A program made the position numbers and the translations under genes. The notes beneath the pieces are model-generated. The model was not told the origin of the DNA. It made no database searches and worked only from the letters and a program-made list of their open reading frames with translations. Below, piece after piece: positions 11,551-20,520 of a DNA stretch of 64,000 nt. Source of the stretch: Emydura subglobosa (taxonomy: Eukaryota; Chordata; Testudines; Chelidae); contig ML679961.1 in the NCBI GenBank assembly GCA_007922225.1, positions 73,760,890-73,824,889 of the forward strand. The letters are read 5' to 3'. Numbering within the stretch: position 1 is the stretch's first letter; every line of letters starts with the position of its first letter.

Positions 11551-13060
11551 TGAGTTGACCTTCTGTGTATCATAGGCCACCAACACCACCCAGTACCCTC
11601 ACACTAAACCAACCACCAAGCTACTCGTTCAGGCTTTCTGCAGATTCAGACAGGCATCACTCTGATGGTTTAAACTCAGTTCATTTCTGAGGTAATTTCC
11701 GAAAAAAAAAAAAGGATAGGAATTATGATTATGTTTTTAAATGAAAGGGCTAGAAAAGGGGAGGAAAGGAGATGGTCTCAATCCTCCTGAAACTTATTTT
11801 CAAATTCTACATTGAGAACTTCTGTTAAAAAAATTACTTCAGCACCATCAATGTTGCTGTGCTCCTAATCCTGCTTCTGTGTGAGTAGGAACACTATGCC
11901 CTCAATCTTGGGCTGAGGAACACAACCATGTAAAACAGAAGGGAAAGGGTGTAAAACCATGGTTGTAAAACATCTTTGCAATCCTCCAAGCATGCACCAG
12001 TTGTGTGCTAATCAAGTCTACTGGTGTAAGTGAGAGAAGCCTTAAGGCTGCTCTAACTGAACAGCTGCCAATGGACCCCAAAAGTTGGAAAAGCTACTTA
12101 CTGATAAGTATGAGTAACCAATGGTTATGTGGGAATTCTGATCTATTTCTGAATATTCCACCAGCTGAAAAATGTGTTGAATACAATTTGTTGTTGCAAA
12201 TTTTTTGTTTTATCTCAGTTTTCTTCTGAGCTTTCCATATCTATTGAGTTAACAAAATTGAGCTAGCAATCTCTTGAGAGCAGATTTGTTCATCATATTT
12301 CCATGCTTCCAGGCAGGCTAGAAAAAAGAGTATGGAAAAGTCTCTCTCATGGGATAGTTCATCACTTCTGCTTTTGATCCCTACTGGAATCTAGAAGTAA
12401 TGAGAAAAATGGTAAAATAAAATGAAAAAAAAAAATCAACCACAAAAAGTTCAAGGTTATTTATCAGAAATGCTAGAGGGATTGATTTATATCCTCTGAC
12501 TTCTTAGTTTAAATAGAAAGAGGGGGTGAAAGTGGCAAAATGTTGATATAGTGAAAGATAACAAGGCATAATTATAACCAGAGAAATCACTTGAAGACAC
12601 ATTTTATGAACACGTCTTGCCTTGCTAAATTAATTAATCCAAAAGAAGCAGCAATTCTACATCAGCCATAACTGTGATTAGAGAAATTTTGATACAATAA
12701 TTTGCAAGTATTTTGTCACATGATTTTCACTAAAAAAACCCCAACTGTTTATCATTTAGTTCTGTCTAAAAATCTTTTAAATAAGAAAATTAAGAGGGGG
12801 AAATGTTTGATGGGCACAAAAAAGAGCATTAGTCTGTCTTAGCGAACAATGAGTTTCTCTTGGGAAACTGCACCATGGACAGCAGATAGAGAAGGTGAAA
12901 GCTGTGGACACTTCCTTGTGGAGAGAAAAAAGAGTTTGTAGAAATTGGGCTTTCCCTTACACCATACATTCTGAACCTAGGGGTTCTGAATAGATTCAGG
13001 GTACCTGTTCATAAACACCCATCCTTTCTTTGTGGCTGAATGGGTCATGGCCTACAAATT
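11551..13060. other. AT-rich unique sequence
   Basis: No gene, RNA or clear repeat. The plus-strand frame at 12005-12229 has no recognisable domain. Confidence 0.45.
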
Positions 13061-13140
13061 ATGGGGGAGAGGATCCCAAAACCTTTTTCTTTTGTAACTT
13101 AGGATCACAATTTGATAAAGATTGAGAATCACTGCTCTAA
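13061..13140 (-). mobile_element. hAT-like terminal fragment
   Basis: The right end reads, reverse complemented, TTAGAGCAGTGATTCTCAAT, the 'cagtggttctcaa' terminal theme of hAT elements. The body (about 80 bp) resembles the usual inner part of such an end. The other end is missing or unrecognisable. Confidence 0.5.
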
Positions 13141-14021
13141 TTGATTCTCCCGCTAAGCAGCTATGGAAATAAGGCCAGAATTTGTAAGTGAAAGTCATCC
13201 CAAGGGTAAATAAGCAGATCAGGAAGACAAATCTGTAAAACTAAAAATATTGGGTCAGATTCTGAACTAATTTACATGTATGTAAATACAGAACAATTAC
13301 AACAGAGTTACTCTGGATTTATATTACATCCAGAAAGCCACATTAAAAATGCAAAGTCAAGCATTCGAAAGTTAGGCACCTTTAATTAAGAACATAAAAA
13401 TGGCATAGTGGGTCAGACCAATGGTCCATCTAAACCAGCATCCTGTCTTCCAATAGTGGCTGGTGTCAGATATTTCTGAAGTAAAAAATAGAACAGGGCA
13501 CTTACAAGTGATTCACGCCGGTGGTCCATTCCAAGCTTCTGGCAGCCAGAGGCAAGGGGTTGCATTTCTGACCACCTTGTCTAATAGCCTTTGATGGACC
13601 TATCCCCCATGAATTTTTCTAATTCTTTTTTTAATCTAGTTATAGTTTTGGTCTTCATAGCATCCCATGAAAATGATTTCCACAGATTGACTATGCATTG
13701 TGTGAAGTACTTCCTTATATTTGTTTTGAACCTGCTGCCTCTTAATTTCATCAGGTGACCTCTGGTTCTTGTGCCATGAGAATGAATAAATAACACTTCC
13801 TTATTCACTTTCTCTGTGCCATTCACAATTTTATAGACTTCTTTCATATCCTCCCCCTCCCGCCCGTCATCTCTTGTCCAAGCTGAACAATCTGTTTTTT
13901 TCAGTTCTCCTCATATGGAAGCTATTACATACCCCTATTAATTTTTGTTGACCTCCTCTGCACTTTTCCCAATTCTCATGTATCTTTTTTGAGATGGGGC
14001 AGCCAGAACTGCATACAGCAT

Positions 14022-14312
14022 TCAAGGATTTACCATGGATTTATATAGTGGCATTATGATATTTTCTGTCTTATTTTCTATCCTTTTAGCAATGGTTTCT
14101 AACATTCTGTTATCTTTTTTCACTGTCTTTGCACATTGAGTGGATGTTTTCAGAGAACGTTCCACAATGACTCCAAGATTTCTTTGCGTGGTAAAAGCTA
14201 ATTTAGACCTCATCATTTTGTATGTATAATTGGGATCATTTTTTCCAATGTGCAGTACTTTGCAGTTATCAACATTGAAGTTCATCTGCCATTTCTTTAC
14301 CCAGTCAGCCAA
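14022..14312 (-). pseudogene. CR1 RT C-terminal domain remnant (96 codons)
   Basis: Open for 96 codons. It contains the conserved CR1 block 'DW..KWQM.FN.DNCKVLHIGKN' followed by LGVIVERSLKTS..CAK..KK, the stretch after the RT catalytic aspartates in CR1/L3 ORF2. It is isolated from the upstream RT motifs by frameshifts and carries a changed catalytic motif upstream, so it is a relic. Part of the CR1 at 13388-15100. Confidence 0.8.
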
Positions 14313-14680
14313 TTTTGTGAGATCTCTTTATAACATTTCACAGCCTGCTTTGAATTTAACTATCTTGATTAATTTTGTATGCTCTGCAAACTTTGTCACC
14401 TCACTGTTTACCCCTTTTTCCAGATCATTTATGAATATGTTGAACAGCAGTGGTCCCAGGTCAGATCTTTGGGGGACCCCACTATTTACCTCTCTCCATT
14501 CTGAAAACTGGCAATTTATTCTTATCCTTTGTTTCCTGTCTTTTAATCAGTTACTAATTCATGAAAGGACATTCCCTCTTATCCCATAACTGATTACTTT
14601 GTTTAACAGCCTTTGGTAAGGGCCCTTGTCAAAAGCTTTCTGAAAGTCCAAGGACACTATATCCACTGAATCACCCTTGT

Positions 14681-14935
14681 TCACATGTTGTTGACACCCT
14701 GAAAGATTTCTAATAGACAGGTGAGGCATGATTTCCATTTACAAAATCCATGTTGACTCTTCCTCAACATATTATGTTCATCTATGTATCTGATAATTAT
14801 GTACTTTACTCCAGTTTCAACCAATTTGCCTGGTGCTGAAGTTAGGCTTATGAGCCTGTAATTGACAAGTTCACCTTTAGCTATCCTGTAGTCATCTAGT
14901 ACAGAAGCGGATTTAAGTGACAGGTTACATACCAC
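14681..14935 (-). pseudogene. CR1 RT N-terminal motif remnant (84 codons)
   Basis: Contains NYRLISLTSAPGKLVE, the RT motif equivalent to NYRPVSLTS in functional CR1, followed by the HGF..KSCLTCLLE region that precedes the palm motif. The frame is lost on both sides. Confidence 0.75.
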
Positions 14936-15100
14936 AGTTAACAGTTCTGCAATTTCACGTTTGAGTTCCTTCAGACTTTTTGAGTGAATACCTCTTGGTT
15001 CTGATGACTTATTACTGTTAATTTATCATTTTTTTCCAAAACAACCTCCACTGACATCTCAATCTGGTACAGCTCCATAGATTTGTCACCTAAAAAGAAT

Positions 15101-15536
15101 GGCTGTAGTAAAGACCAATGAAGAGAATTCATCTTGCTTGTCCGCAATGGCCTTCTTGTGAATATGCATTATGATACAATCCTCATCCCTGCCCTTCATA
15201 GTCTTCCTCCCACCCACTTGTTCCTAGTCTCAGTCTCTTTGCCCAGTAAGTCCTAGTCACTGTCCCTCCCACCAGCTCCTAGTCAAAGTTCCCCCCATAG
15301 CTCCTTGGCCTCTAGTCTACTCCATCACTTTGTATGGCTTTTTTTTCCCTCTGCATATTAGTCAGGCAGTTTTGTCCTTCATGCTACCTGAGTTCCAGCA
15401 GATGGAACACTGAGAGCACAGGAGAAACAGTCTCCTTGTTCTGAATTCCTATGTCTAGTGCCACAGTGCCCTGTGCAGGGAATGTCATGTTCAGTGTCTG
15501 TAGCACATGCCCATGACTGATAGGAGATGAAGGGAT
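15101..15536. other. Pyrimidine-rich spacer, unidentified
   Basis: About 15180-15340 is CT-rich, with 'cctagtc' recurring four or more times, like a degraded minisatellite from a GC-richer repeat. The minus-strand frame at 15379-15588 is not recognised as a host protein and may belong to an unidentified repeat. Confidence 0.4.
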
Positions 15537-15606
15537 AATAATTTGTATACATTCTTATATATGTTACATGCTCTACAGACAAGTGCAAACAAAAGATTGT
15601 TGCTTG
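15537..15606 (+). repeat. Left arm of a perfect 70-bp inverted repeat
   Basis: These 70 bases are identical, base for base, to the reverse complement of 16202-16271. The identity stops abruptly on both sides. The arms enclose a 595-bp loop. They may be the TIRs of an unidentified DNA transposon (ends AATAATTTGTATAC...; possible palindromic AATT target) or a recent fold-back duplication. Confidence 0.9.
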
Positions 15607-16201
15607 TGGAGGGAATCTTCAAACAATTTAACTGCCACATTCTAATAAGTTTTCTAAACATAAAATTTGTCAGGGAGTGGATTTCATGTAAGGAATATGC
15701 CTTTTGCTGTTACTATGAAAGCACCCAAATTTGGCCAAGAAAATCTAATTTTTTGCTCCAGAACATGGAAGCGCTAATGGTTCTTAATGAAACCAGTGTA
15801 GGATTTTTTAAAAGAACATGGAAAAATCAACCTATTTTTCCCTAATATTCTTAGAAATCTCTAAATAATTTTTCCTGAAGCTTTCAAATAAATTCAACTG
15901 GAGGCAGACACCCACCATTGAAAATTTTTATCTCAAATAATTAAAGTTTGGCAAAGTTATAATCAACTAAAATGAGAGTCTTATAAAGGGTAGTGTTGAG
16001 TGATCTTAATAACAGGCAATGCTGTGCAATTTGTCTATATTTAGTATAACAGAGCACAATAGGACCAATGGGTTCCATGTAACTGTCCATGGTCCTCATG
16101 CAGCAGACACAGAAGATACATTAAATGTCACTGTTCTGTGAATGGCTTTTTCTTTCATCTCTTCCCTCATCTTCACAAAGTCTATTGATATATAAGGTTT
16201 T
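15607..16201. other. 595-bp loop between the inverted-repeat arms
   Basis: AT-rich sequence with no recognised coding potential. The 100-codon plus-strand frame 15543-15845 begins inside the left arm and has no recognised domain. If the arms are TIRs, this is the body of a non-autonomous element. Confidence 0.4.
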
Positions 16202-16271
16202 CAAGCAACAATCTTTTGTTTGCACTTGTCTGTAGAGCATGTAACATATATAAGAATGTATACAAATTATT
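16202..16271 (-). repeat. Right arm of a perfect 70-bp inverted repeat
   Basis: The exact reverse complement of 15537-15606. The minus-strand frame here shares the peptide YTFLYMLHALQTSANKRLLL with the plus-strand frame of the left arm purely because of the repeat. Confidence 0.9.
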
Positions 16272-16516
16272 TAATGAATAATTAAAATAAGTGGAAAACT
16301 TTATCATTAAGATCACATTGTAAGATGTTAGTGTTTCTCTGAAAATCTTCTCTCTCACATGGACAAATGACCTGGATGTAGAGAAAAAGAAAAACTGAAG
16401 CACTGAAACATATCCCCAAAGCTTCCTGCCTCATAACAGGAGTGTTAATCAAATTCAATTAAACTAATCAGAAAATAACATGAACTTACCATTGCTTATT
16501 GATACAATTTAAATGG

Positions 16517-16521
16517 GTGAC
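16517..16521. repeat. TSD GTGAC, left of LTR A
   Basis: The 5-bp target-site duplication, identical to 17675-17679. It fixes the left boundary of the LTR at 16522 (TG). Confidence 0.85.
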
Positions 16522-16651
16522 TGTGGACGTGCCCCTGGAATCGGGGAGCAGCGTCCGGGTCCGGCTCCCTCTCTGGGTGCTCCTCAGAGGGGGACCAGCC
16601 CTCCCGGCTACCTCTCACTGGGAGCAGACTTGCGCCTTTCTCAAGGCAAGC

Positions 16652-16771
16652 AGTCGATAGCCAGGCCCTCGGGCAGGGCTGGTGAGGCAAACAGTCGATA
16701 GCCAGGCCCTCGGGCAGGGCTGGCGAGGCAGGTAGTCTACGGCCAGGCCCTCGGGCAGGGCTGGCAGGTGA
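16652..16771. repeat. 41-bp minisatellite, three copies, in LTR A
   Basis: Units start at 16652, 16693 and 16734, exactly 41 bp apart, each containing CCAGGCCCTCGGGCAGGGCT. They lie in the 3' (U5-side) part of the minus-strand LTR. LTR B has a looser version of the same theme at about 52385-52475. Confidence 0.9.
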
Positions 16772-16974
16772 GTAAGCCGCTCTCTGGAATGGCACGGCGG
16801 GGAAGGCTTCCTCACGGAGGATATGGAAGGGGGGAGGGGGACGCAGGCCTGCCCGTCTCCACTGCGTCCCAGCCCAGGGCCCTGGCAGTGGCAACAGCAT
16901 TTGCCACTGGGTCGGCGGGGCTCCAGCCGCAACACGCCACCCAGGTTGCCCCTGACTCAGCCGCTAATGTGCGG

Positions 16975-17370
16975 CTATCCCTGGGCTTCTTCCTCCCCGA
17001 AACCCCCGGTACCTGCCTCCTCTGGGTCGCTGAGGTTCGGTATACCAGCTAGGCCCTCCTCGTCCACGGGCGGCAGCTCAGGGAGCTCCATGGGCTCATC
17101 CTCGAAGGGTAGCTCCTCCAGGTCCTGCGGTCCCCAGGCCTCGGGCAGGGCCGGTAGGTCCTCGGGGTCCCAGGCTCGGCACTGCTCTGGCAGATCCGGC
17201 TCCGGCTCCCAGGCCCCTGGTGTCTCTGGGGGGTTCTCCTCAGGCTCATAGTCCTCGGGGAGCCCTGACGGGCCTTCTTCCGGCTCCCAGGCCGTGGAGG
17301 TCTCTGGTGGTCCCTCCAACTCCCAGGCTGTAGGGTACCTGGGGGAGGCCTCGGTCGATCCCCAGGCTGG
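16975..17370 (-). other. LTR A open frame, Pro/Glu/Trp-rich protein
   Basis: The minus-strand frame is open from upstream of 17319 to a stop at 16975. The only near start codons are non-ATG (TTG at 17319), and the frame stays open upstream to at least about 17370, so the true start is unknown. The product is acidic and low-complexity, with tryptophans in 'AWExE' units roughly 12-13 residues apart (AWG, AWE, AWE, AWE, AWD, AWG), then DLEELP, LPPVDEEGLAGIP and EEAGTG before the stop. The same C-terminal block occurs in frame in LTR B with mostly synonymous differences. No known domain was recognised. It could be an LTR-borne accessory ORF, the first exon of a retroelement transcript, or an unselected frame in GC-rich DNA; the codon pattern argues against the last. 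Confidence 0.45.
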
Positions 17371-17487
17371 GTTTAAAGCCGGCCACTCCCTCTCAGCCCG
17401 GCTCCCCGGCCCAGCCTTGGCTAGGAGCTCAGGAGGAGACGCATCCTTCCCCCTCGGCCGCCTCCCTCCAACTGAGCTCGCCGGCCT

Positions 17488-17585
17488 GGCTCTTAAAGGC
17501 CTAGCTCCACCCCCCCTGCTTCCGGTCAGGTGGGGCCACTGGGGCCTTTAAAGGCCTAGACCCACCCCCTTGCTTCTGGTCAGGT
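17488..17585 (-). promoter_or_regulatory. Duplicated promoter-like module in LTR A
   Basis: Two similar modules (17488-17532 and 17543-17585), separated by 10 bp, share the layout CACCTGACC-GAAGCA-GGGGG-TGG-CTAGGCCTTTAAxxGCC on the minus strand. Each ends in a TATA-like CTTTAAA or CTTTAAG. LTR B has a clear TATAAAAG at the corresponding place, so this is probably the core promoter and U3 enhancer region, duplicated as often happens in LTRs. Confidence 0.55.
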
Positions 17586-17674
17586 GTTTCCCTGGGGCAG
17601 GCCTCTGTCAGCCAGGGTGGGTCTGGCTCCCTCTCTGGGTCCTCCTCAGAGGGGGACCAGCCCTCCCGGCTACA

Positions 17675-17679
17675 GTGAC
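17675..17679. repeat. TSD GTGAC, right of LTR A
   Basis: Identical to 16517-16521, directly after the terminal TACA of the LTR. Confidence 0.85.
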
Positions 17680-18504
17680 CATTTGCAGAAAATTATAAAC
17701 TACATCCTTAATTTAAAAAGTAACAGGTGAGCCCTACACAGTAACAGATACACTATTAAATTATACACTCATTGGGGTTTGCATCATGGCAAAGTTGTTT
17801 TTCAGTATTTCTAAGCCATCCCTGTCATATGCCTGCCAAGCAATTTCCCTTTTTTAAAAATTTCTCCTTAAAACAATGATCCTGTCAACACTACTGAGCC
17901 AGAAGAGCAAAAGGAAAGTGAGCTAATTCCTGTTCTGGCTTGCACATTATTACAGTTGTTAGCTCACATTGGCACAGCTAAATTCTGTCTTCATTTACAA
18001 TTGTACAAATCCCCACTGAGAAAAAGGTCTGTGCAGATTAAAGTGAAAGCAGAATTTGAAGACAGTGGTATTGTACAGGTATTAACATATAACCTCAGAA
18101 AAAGACCTCTAGAATCTTTATAACTGGAGAAGTGTAAGCAAGAAAGAACCTAACTTAACTTTCAGATCCCAGAATGAATATGCATTACTGGTAACTATAA
18201 AACAAAATAATATTTTATTTGTAAACTAATCACATTTTACTGCAAGTTACTTAGAGTCAATAAACTTGGAACTGATATTTTTATAGTCATATTCAGTCTA
18301 GAACCAGAGTGTTGTCTTGTTCCTGTACCTGTAATTTATGTTTTATTTTTGGTCTCTCAAATAGGCGAGAGTTCTTCTAAACGAAATAGGTGTAGGTTGC
18401 TGTTATAGCATGACAAAATGGAGCTCTGAAGAGAGTTTAGTAAGGGTTTGATTCCCAGCTCATTGAAGTGAATGGAAATACTCCTGTTGGCTTCAAGGAC
18501 ACTG
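17680..18504. other. AT-rich unique sequence
   Basis: No gene. About 18445-18495 looks like a short arm of a palindromic MITE ('cattgaagtgaatgg'), too short to define. Confidence 0.4.
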
Positions 18505-18620
18505 GATTATTATAATTATGTATTTGTATTGTGGTAGTACCCAGAACCCCATTCAGGATGGGGGTCTCCTTGTGCTAGGTCCAGTCCAGTACAATCTATG
18601 CTGGATCAGGGTCTAAAGCA
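18505..18620 (+). repeat. Ancient amniote interspersed repeat fragment
   Basis: The sequence 'tttgtattgtggtagtacccagaaccccattcaggatgg' and the following 'ttgtgctaggtcc' match the layout of a common turtle/bird dispersed repeat ('gtattacggtagcgcctagg...attgtgctagg'). It is decayed and its class is not certain (SINE-like or DNA). A weaker relative lies at 20395-20520. Confidence 0.5.
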
Positions 18621-19689
18621 ACATAGAAATATAGTAATATTTTCACATGTGGTTTGTATGAAATATTGATTCAGATTAGCTACATAGATAAGAATAATCA
18701 CCAAGTTTTGCAAGTTCATGTAACCCAAGACATTTAGTCTTATCTGAATGGGTTGCCACAAGCCAAAGAAAGTGTTTCATTCAATAAAATCACATTAGGA
18801 GACTTTTACATTTTTTTCTTCCATCGTTCTCACAAAAATTAAACGTCCTTCTGCTTTGTGACCCATCAAATAACCTGAAATAAAAGCACAATAAGTTAAT
18901 CAAACCTTATTGTCTTTTTTTGTAAATGGAGCTGAATATAGTGTGTCCTGTCTAGGTTCTAAATGTGCAACATGACACAACTTGGAAAGAAAGATCTGAT
19001 GACTGATTCTTGGCTCATGTCCTATCCATTTCTGGCAGCTGCAAAAAGAAGTATGTTTTCAGCAGGCAGAAATTGACAGGAATACATAAGCTATCTTGGC
19101 AAGCGAGTTTGCACTTGGCCTTTAGCAGTTGGTGCATCAAGCTGATGGCTGGCCAAAAATAAATTAAAACAAAATAAAATGTATAGAGATTTTTTTTTAA
19201 AAAAAAAGTAGATTATAAGAGATAGAAGCAACTGAACTGGAACTAAAGTTCAGGGAGAACAATAAGGTGGTAAACTATAAATAGTGGCGATAGCAACTAT
19301 GGACTCTAACATTCTGCTTTTCCTCTTATTTTGATATACTCCAACATTGTTTATGCTGTTCCAGTGATAGAGAGCTTGCCTCAATTTGCTCCCCACAAAG
19401 GATATTTTTTCCTGATCACCTTGGGCAAGTTAAGTTCACTTTTTTGGCCAAGAAAGCTGTACAAAACCAAGGGAAGTGGGAAGGAACATATTAATCACAA
19501 CTGGCTCTCCACAGCCCAGGGAACTGGCAATAATGGCAACTTTTCTCTTCTTTTTTCTGGACAAAAGCCTCCTCAAGGTAGTTCAAGAAAAATGTAAAAG
19601 TCCAATTACTAAAGGACAGCAGTGGTGACATTTAAAAAAAAAATCTCCTGGGTGTTCTTGTAGAGACTGTTGTTGGTTTGCTAGAACAG
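18621..19689. other. AT-rich unique sequence
   Basis: No gene or recognised repeat. The frame 19331-19597 has no recognised domain. Confidence 0.4.
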
Positions 19690-20010
19690 GAGCTTGGGTT
19701 CTAATGTAAGTTCTTATCAATGATTCCAAGATTCTCTTCCTGACCCTCTACTGACTCACTGTATGGTCATGGAAAAGTCATTTAGGACCAGATTTTTAGA
19801 AGCATTTAAGTGCCTAACTCCCATTGAAATCACTTGGAGTTAGATGTCTAAATACCTGTACAAATCTGGCCCTTAACTGCTTGGTTTTTCAAGTTTTCCC
19901 AGCTGGAAGATGGATATAATGATTCTACCTACCTTATAGGCAGTTATGAGGTTTGAATTAATTTTTGTCAAGCAATTTGAGATCTTCAGATGAAAGGCAC
20001 TAAACTAATG
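19690..20010 (+). mobile_element. MIR-like/Cry-like SINE, interrupted by a MITE
   Basis: The left part (about 19700-19784, with 'tgactcactgtatggtcatggaaaagtcattt') and the right part (19876-20010, 'cccagctggaagatggatataatg...' and 'aagcaatttgagatcttcagatgaaaggcac') form a tRNA-derived SINE of the CORE/MIR-like type common in turtles. An 88-bp palindromic element splits it at 19785-19872. The copy is old and truncated at its tRNA head. Confidence 0.65.
19785..19872. mobile_element. Palindromic MITE with TTA TSD (Harbinger-like)
   Basis: An 88-bp fold-back element: the left arm GGACCAGATTTTTAGAAGCA... pairs with the reverse complement of the right arm GGGCCAGATTTGTACAGGTA.... It is flanked by TTA at 19782-19784 and 19873-19875. 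A 3-bp TTA duplication and terminal GGGCCAGAT inverted repeats suit a PIF/Harbinger-type MITE. It is younger than the SINE it interrupts. Confidence 0.75.
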
Positions 20011-20394
20011 TGCTGTAGTGTAGGCTGTGACTGAGATTAAAACTGGGTCCTTGGTATGTTGAAAAAGGCTTGGGGGAATAAATCTATGGTATAGTTTAAC
20101 TTTTATAGCTTTAGTCATAGAAACTCTCCAAATGGCTTAAAGAATTTTTTAAAAAATGCAAGCCAGTGGGTAGTAAAAATTACAGAAGAATGGTATAAAG
20201 TAGAAGGCAAAGGAGAAAAGACATATTTTGAGATTATATTTGACAAGAGGTTGGGGTAGGGAATGATGAGTCAGAGAAATACAGGAAGGCTGAACCACAA
20301 GATAGGAAATGCAGAGGAGACTGTTGTACCAACTGTGATGAGAGTGTATGGAGGCAATTGGAATCTGGCCCCCAATCTGTGAAATGGGTTTACT

Positions 20395-20520
20395 TTGGAA
20401 ATTATTATTTAGTAGTGTGTATTAGTGCCCACGGTGTGGTGGTTGCTTTCCAAACAGCAACAAAGCTACAGTGCCTGCTGCAAAGTATGTACAATCTAAA
20501 ACCCCATAGGAGCGGTGGGG
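20395..20520 (+). repeat. Decayed dispersed repeat, relative of 18505-18620
   Basis: 'tattagtgcccacggtgtgg' and 'gtatgtacaatctaaa' follow the same family layout as the element at 18505 ('...agcttacaatctaa' end). It is weakly conserved and has no coding role. Confidence 0.35.

Larger units (their letters stand above)
13388..15100 (-). mobile_element. CR1 LINE, RT to 3' end (antisense, 1.7 kb)
   Basis: The longest uninterrupted CR1 piece in the window. On the minus strand it runs from the EN-RT linker (about 15100) through RT motifs (NYRLISLTSAPG at about 14830-14880), the catalytic region near 14380-14400 (FADD has become FAEH), the RT C-terminal domain (14022-14312) and the 3' UTR. It ends at 13388 with the family's 'gggtcagaccaatggtccatct'-type 3' region at about 13410-13432. 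Three separate frames survive (14681-14935, 14022-14312, 13581-13847), offset by frameshifts. It belongs to a different subfamily from the copies at 47870 and 55508. Confidence 0.9.
16522..17674 (-). mobile_element. Solo LTR A (1153 bp, exact 5-bp TSD)
   Basis: A sharply bounded GC-rich island in AT-rich DNA. It starts TG and ends CA on either strand and is flanked by the identical 5-bp repeat GTGAC (16517-16521 and 17675-17679). This is the signature of an LTR retroelement (Gypsy or ERV class; 5-bp TSD) reduced to one LTR. Orientation is minus, from homology to LTR B, the CTTTAAG/A TATA-like boxes at about 17490-17552 and the shared open frame. Inside it lie a duplicated promoter module, a Pro/Glu-rich open frame and a 41-bp minisatellite. 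Its first 55 bp are repeated near its 3' end. No retroviral internal region is present. Confidence 0.85.

Noticed and set aside
15543..16403. Two frames sharing a 20-residue peptide
   Set aside because: The shared peptide is only the translation of the perfect inverted repeat on opposite strands, not two related genes.
16650..16771. Repeats with regular spacing, checked as a CRISPR array
   Set aside because: Units are directly tandem at 41 bp with no unique spacers, in a vertebrate LTR; it is a minisatellite.
16496..16935. Other frames (134, 106 and 94 codons) inside LTR A
   Set aside because: They read through the 41-bp minisatellite and have no counterpart in LTR B, unlike the Pro/Glu/Trp frame.
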